Below are positions 61,578 through 64,000 of a stretch of 64,000 nucleotides of DNA, one piece after another. The stretch comes from Bacteroidota bacterium (GTDB lineage Bacteria > Bacteroidota > Bacteroidia > Chitinophagales > Saprospiraceae): contig JAIUPL010000011.1 in the NCBI GenBank assembly GCA_020160935.1, positions 62,001 to 126,000 on the forward strand, in the 5' to 3' direction. Both the position numbers and the translations under genes were made by a program. Position 1 is the stretch's first letter, and every line of letters begins with the position of its first letter. The notes under the pieces were generated by a model that ran no database searches, was not told the DNA's origin, and saw nothing but the letters and a program-made list of their open reading frames with translations.

Positions 61578-63296
61578 TCAGCGGATCAATAGTTTTTTCA
61601 GAACGGAATATCCATTTGTTTGCAGTTGCACAAAATAGGTGCCTGGCGCATACCTGCTGGCATCGATGAAATAGTGGCTGGTACCGGCTGGGAAGTCGCC
61701 CTGATACACATTCGTTACCAGTTGTCCCAAAGCGTTGTACACAGCGATGCTTCCGTTGCTGCGTTGTGTTGCCGATACTGGAATAGCAGTAATGGCATGG
61801 GCCGGGTTGGGGAAAATGTCCAGCAAAGTTGCACGCGGTGCTTCTGTAGTCGATGCGGGAGCAAAAATAAGAGGAAATTCCCAGGGGCCTTCCGGACCGG
61901 GCATGGGCCGGGCAATGGTTTTGCCGTTGTTGGCTACGGCATCCAGGTAGTATTGCATATGGCCAACATAACCAGGCTGGTCGGGGATGTCGCCTGCCCA
62001 GAAATCGAGTGAATCCGGGTTGTTTACCTGCGTTAGATCAACGATGTGCCACTCCGTTTCGGTTTCGCGCCGATAGTGCAGGCTGACGGAAGCCACGCCG
62101 CTGCGGTGTTGCGCTTCGGCAATGATAGGGCACTGCCAGGGGTTGAACTCACCAACGAACACCTTTTCTACAGGTTTGTGAACGATACGCAGCGGATCGT
62201 TGACACCTATTTCCTTGGTGATGCAGTGAATGGCGCCCGACAGTCCGATGATGTCATTGCACTCGATGCCAACCACATTGTAGCCGGGCAAAGACTCGCG
62301 CCAGATGCGCAGGGCAGTGGTGTCGTATTGCTCTTCATAAATCGGCAGCAACACCGTTTTATTTACAAATACTGCATTGGCATAGGTGCGGTAATCGCCG
62401 CCGTTGTCGGGATAGTCGCCGAATTGCGGCGGCATCGGGATGCGAACAACCTTGTAGGGCGTGCCGAATGCCGACTGATAATTGCTGAGTACGTACTGGA
62501 TATTGGCCTCTATTTGCGGTCCGTCGGCCACGCCATCGGGGTACTGGCCAACGAGCAGGGTTTCTTCATCCAGCAGTTTCATGTGCATATCGATGTGGTG
62601 AATCCCGTCGTAGGGCAGTTCCTCCATTTTGATATACCGATCGATACCCATGTAATCTGACAGGATCTGATTGATTTGCGCTTCCGACTTCGTCGTGACG
62701 CCATAAGGATTGCCAGCCTGGTTTTCACTCATAATAAGGCGCGAAGCGAAAGCGGTACCCATACCGTCCGACATAAAGTTGCCACCTGTGTTGACCAGAT
62801 CGGAAGGCGCCAGGGTGGTGGCATACAAGGGAACGCCCATGTATTCTGCCACGGTGGCAGGCAGGGCGTCGTCGAGCGGGCGGCTGATGCGGTTGTATTT
62901 CCAGTCGACGAAATAGAGGGAGTCTACCTTGTTGGCATACACGCAGTTGGGGCCGTAGTCGCGTACCCAGATCGAGTTGTTGGGCACTACGAGGAAACTA
63001 ACGTTGGAACTGATGTCGACGCCGGCGTTGGCGAGGGTGTTTTGAGCAGAATTCGCGGTATTCTGGTCATTGCAACAAATAATTACGCGGCATTCTTCGC
63101 GGGCGGCGCGTACGATTTCCGTCAAAATAGCGGGAAAACTACGCCAGGTAATGACCAGTGCCTGGAGTTCCTCCCATTCGGCCATGGTGCGTACCGGCAC
63201 GGAAGGCGGAGCAGTAATGGCCGTTTCAGGCTGCTGTGCAGGCAGCAGGTAGGCGATGAGGCAAAGCAGGAAGAAAAAGTGTAGGCGTTTTATCAT
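61578..63296 (-). CDS. T9SS-exported peptidylarginine/agmatine deiminase family protein
   Basis: A 572-residue exported enzyme. Signal peptide 1-20 (LHFFFLLCLIAYLLPAQ). The PAD_porph-type deiminase domain spans about 30-390, with the catalytic set D113 (WVRDYGP), H234-x-D236 (HHIDMHMK), N307 and Cys358 (GLSGAIHCIT). A short beta domain follows, then a type A T9SS sorting domain (LLDIFPNPAHAITAIPVS ... APGTYFVQLQTNGYSVLKKLLIR). Cytoplasmic agmatine deiminases lack signal and sorting tags, so this one more resembles the secreted PPAD of Porphyromonas gingivalis, which converts arginine residues to citrulline. Its real substrate is unknown. Confidence 0.9.
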   Translation of the reverse strand: MIKRLHFFFLLCLIAYLLPAQQPETAITAPPSVPVRTMAEWEELQALVITWRSFPAILTEIVRAAREECRVIICCNDQNTANSAQNTLANAGVDISSNVSFLVVPNNSIWVRDYGPNCVYANKVDSLYFVDWKYNRISRPLDDALPATVAEYMGVPLYATTLAPSDLVNTGGNFMSDGMGTAFASRLIMSENQAGNPYGVTTKSEAQINQILSDYMGIDRYIKMEELPYDGIHHIDMHMKLLDEETLLVGQYPDGVADGPQIEANIQYVLSNYQSAFGTPYKVVRIPMPPQFGDYPDNGGDYRTYANAVFVNKTVLLPIYEEQYDTTALRIWRESLPGYNVVGIECNDIIGLSGAIHCITKEIGVNDPLRIVHKPVEKVFVGEFNPWQCPIIAEAQHRSGVASVSLHYRRETETEWHIVDLTQVNNPDSLDFWAGDIPDQPGYVGHMQYYLDAVANNGKTIARPMPGPEGPWEFPLIFAPASTTEAPRATLLDIFPNPAHAITAIPVSATQRSNGSIAVYNALGQLVTNVYQGDFPAGTSHYFIDASRYAPGTYFVQLQTNGYSVLKKLLIR

Positions 63297-63299
63297 GGG

Positions 63300-63342
63300 T
63301 GAGTGGTGATTAGTGAGTAGTGAGTAGTGAGTAGTGAATGGG
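63300..63342 (+). repeat. Single GTGAGTA tract upstream of the deiminase
   Basis: Six 7-bp units GTGAGTA/GTGATTA sit just upstream of the deiminase ATG. The unit is the same as in the palindrome at 30507, but there is no complementary arm and no neighbouring stop codon. It is thus a 5'-side exception. Confidence 0.7.
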
Positions 63343-63403
63343 TTGAGGCAGCGAAATTGATGCTTTTGTGAAAATTATTCAAGGCAAGATGCGACAAAGA
63401 GCC

Positions 63404-63433
63404 AAAAAAAGCGGCGTGCCTTTGCACGCCGCT
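63404..63433 (-). terminator. Intrinsic terminator of the second crp-like gene
   Basis: On the minus strand AGCGGCGTGC / GCACGCCGCT (10 bp) with a 4-nt loop is followed by TTTTTTTGG. It lies about 85 bases after the stop codon at 63519. Confidence 0.92.
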
Positions 63434-63518
63434 TGAACAAAACCCATTCTATCGTATGAAGTTAAACTGTTAACCGGAGTTGTGGGTAATACTGGTCAGG
63501 CTCTTTTATCTGATTTAT

Positions 63519-64000
63519 TTAAACGGCCATTGGCAGTGCATTCAGGTCGCGGAAAAGAATTTTTTTCCGGTTGAAATACAGCACATTGGAGCGTTTGAGT
63601 TGGTTGAGCACGGCCGTTACCATTTGTCGGCTGGTGCCGGTGAGGTCTGCAATATCCTGGTGGGTCATATTGTGTTTCACCAGGGTTTCGAAACCCACGC
63701 GGCGGCCCTGTTCGATGCCCATTTGATGCAGAAACTCCATGATTCTGCTTTTGGAATCTTTCAGCACCACATTTTCCAACTGGTTTTCTGTGTAGCGCAA
63801 GCGTTCACCGAGGAAGTGCAAGAGCGACTGTGCAAATGCGAAGTTGTTGCGCATGACATTCAGCACCATGGCCACATCCATTTCCAGCACCTGTACATTT
63901 TCATCCATGGCGTAAGCGAAATCGCGCCGTTGGGCATCACCAGTGAGGCAGGATTCGCCGAAGAAATTACCTTCACGAACCACGTATTTGATGATGTCTT
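63519..64000 (-). CDS. Crp/Fnr-family regulator (5' end outside window)
   Basis: Partial: the gene continues past the right edge; the visible part gives the C-terminal ~160 residues (reading in frame from DIIKYVVREGNFFGESCL). It has the end of the nucleotide-binding-fold domain and a winged helix NMTHQDIADLTGTSRQMVTAVLNQLKR. It is a clear paralogue of the regulator at 30601-31281 (shared motifs VLKDxxxRIxEFL, GRRVGxETLVKHxxTxQDIA, LNxLxRSNxxYFNR). The gene ends with its own intrinsic terminator, unlike the paralogue. Confidence 0.93.
   Translation of the reverse strand, partial: DIIKYVVREGNFFGESCLTGDAQRRDFAYAMDENVQVLEMDVAMVLNVMRNNFAFAQSLLHFLGERLRYTENQLENVVLKDSKSRIMEFLHQMGIEQGRRVGFETLVKHNMTHQDIADLTGTSRQMVTAVLNQLKRSNVLYFNRKKILFRDLNALPMAV

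Overview
The window comes from a member of the Bacteroidota, most likely a Saprospiria-type organism. I infer this from several traits. There are type IX secretion (T9SS) C-terminal sorting domains of both type A and type B. TonB-dependent receptors are paired with a DUF4249 lipoprotein. The primary sigma factor is only 289 residues long. Candidate promoters fit the Bacteroidota TAnnTTTG form. TamL/TamB, a Bacteroidota-type LptD and a dockerin-like module on a T9SS cargo protein are also present. The phylum is well supported; the class is an inference. I see no rRNA, tRNA, insertion sequence or CRISPR array, and most of the content is core or cell-envelope chromosome.

Layout. 0-5.4 kb: a solitary cas6, two T9SS cargo proteins and an AraC-type regulator. 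5.5-16.6 kb, all on the minus strand: two unknown genes, the tamB and tamL outer-membrane assembly pair, and formate-THF ligase. 16.6-24.9 kb: a fused helical-domain/OmpA gene, a hybrid sensor kinase with an AraC output domain, and a three-gene surface cluster ending in an S74-type self-cleaving chaperone protein. 24.9-31.3 kb: a DUF151 nuclease, etfA/etfB, TPR-DUF4292-M23 envelope genes and a Crp/Fnr regulator. 31.8-45 kb: a large T9SS type B adhesin, a C-terminal processing protease, an Lrp/AsnC regulator, a five-heme cytochrome, and two TonB receptors, one with a DUF4249 partner. 45-51.3 kb: DUF1573, HscA, a queuosine-precursor transporter, a TSP3-OmpA porin and a CoA-type Nudix hydrolase. 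51.4-64 kb: two ABC-2 permeases, a methyltransferase, an MCE protein, a cell-wall amidase, LptD, the primary sigma factor, a secreted peptidylarginine-deiminase-like enzyme and a second Crp/Fnr protein cut by the right edge.

The most striking feature lies between the genes. About 20 of roughly 43 genes have a short-period (often 7 bp) tandem repeat tract starting at or within a few bases of the stop codon, and in some cases supplying the last codons. In most places the tract has a complementary partner, so the whole intergenic gap is one long palindrome. At four convergent gene pairs the palindrome runs from stop codon to stop codon. Repeat units differ between loci (GAGTTAT, GAGTAGT, GAGAGGT, GGTTGAGG, AAGGGCA, ACACGGATT and others), yet arms match within a locus. 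Three copies of the GAGTTAT element share a conserved apical stem and a loop of exactly 15 nt. In the mRNA sense the tract after the stop is poor in C at nearly every locus (the ACACGGATT type is more balanced). Genes without these tracts often have ordinary intrinsic terminators instead (araC, S74 gene/DUF151 gene, rpoD, second crp). I know of no named family matching this and treat it as the main candidate for an undescribed system, perhaps 3'-end or termination elements that spread or are renewed locus by locus.

Limits: everything was read by eye, with no database search. Family names rest on recognised motifs, and palindrome pairing was checked by hand.
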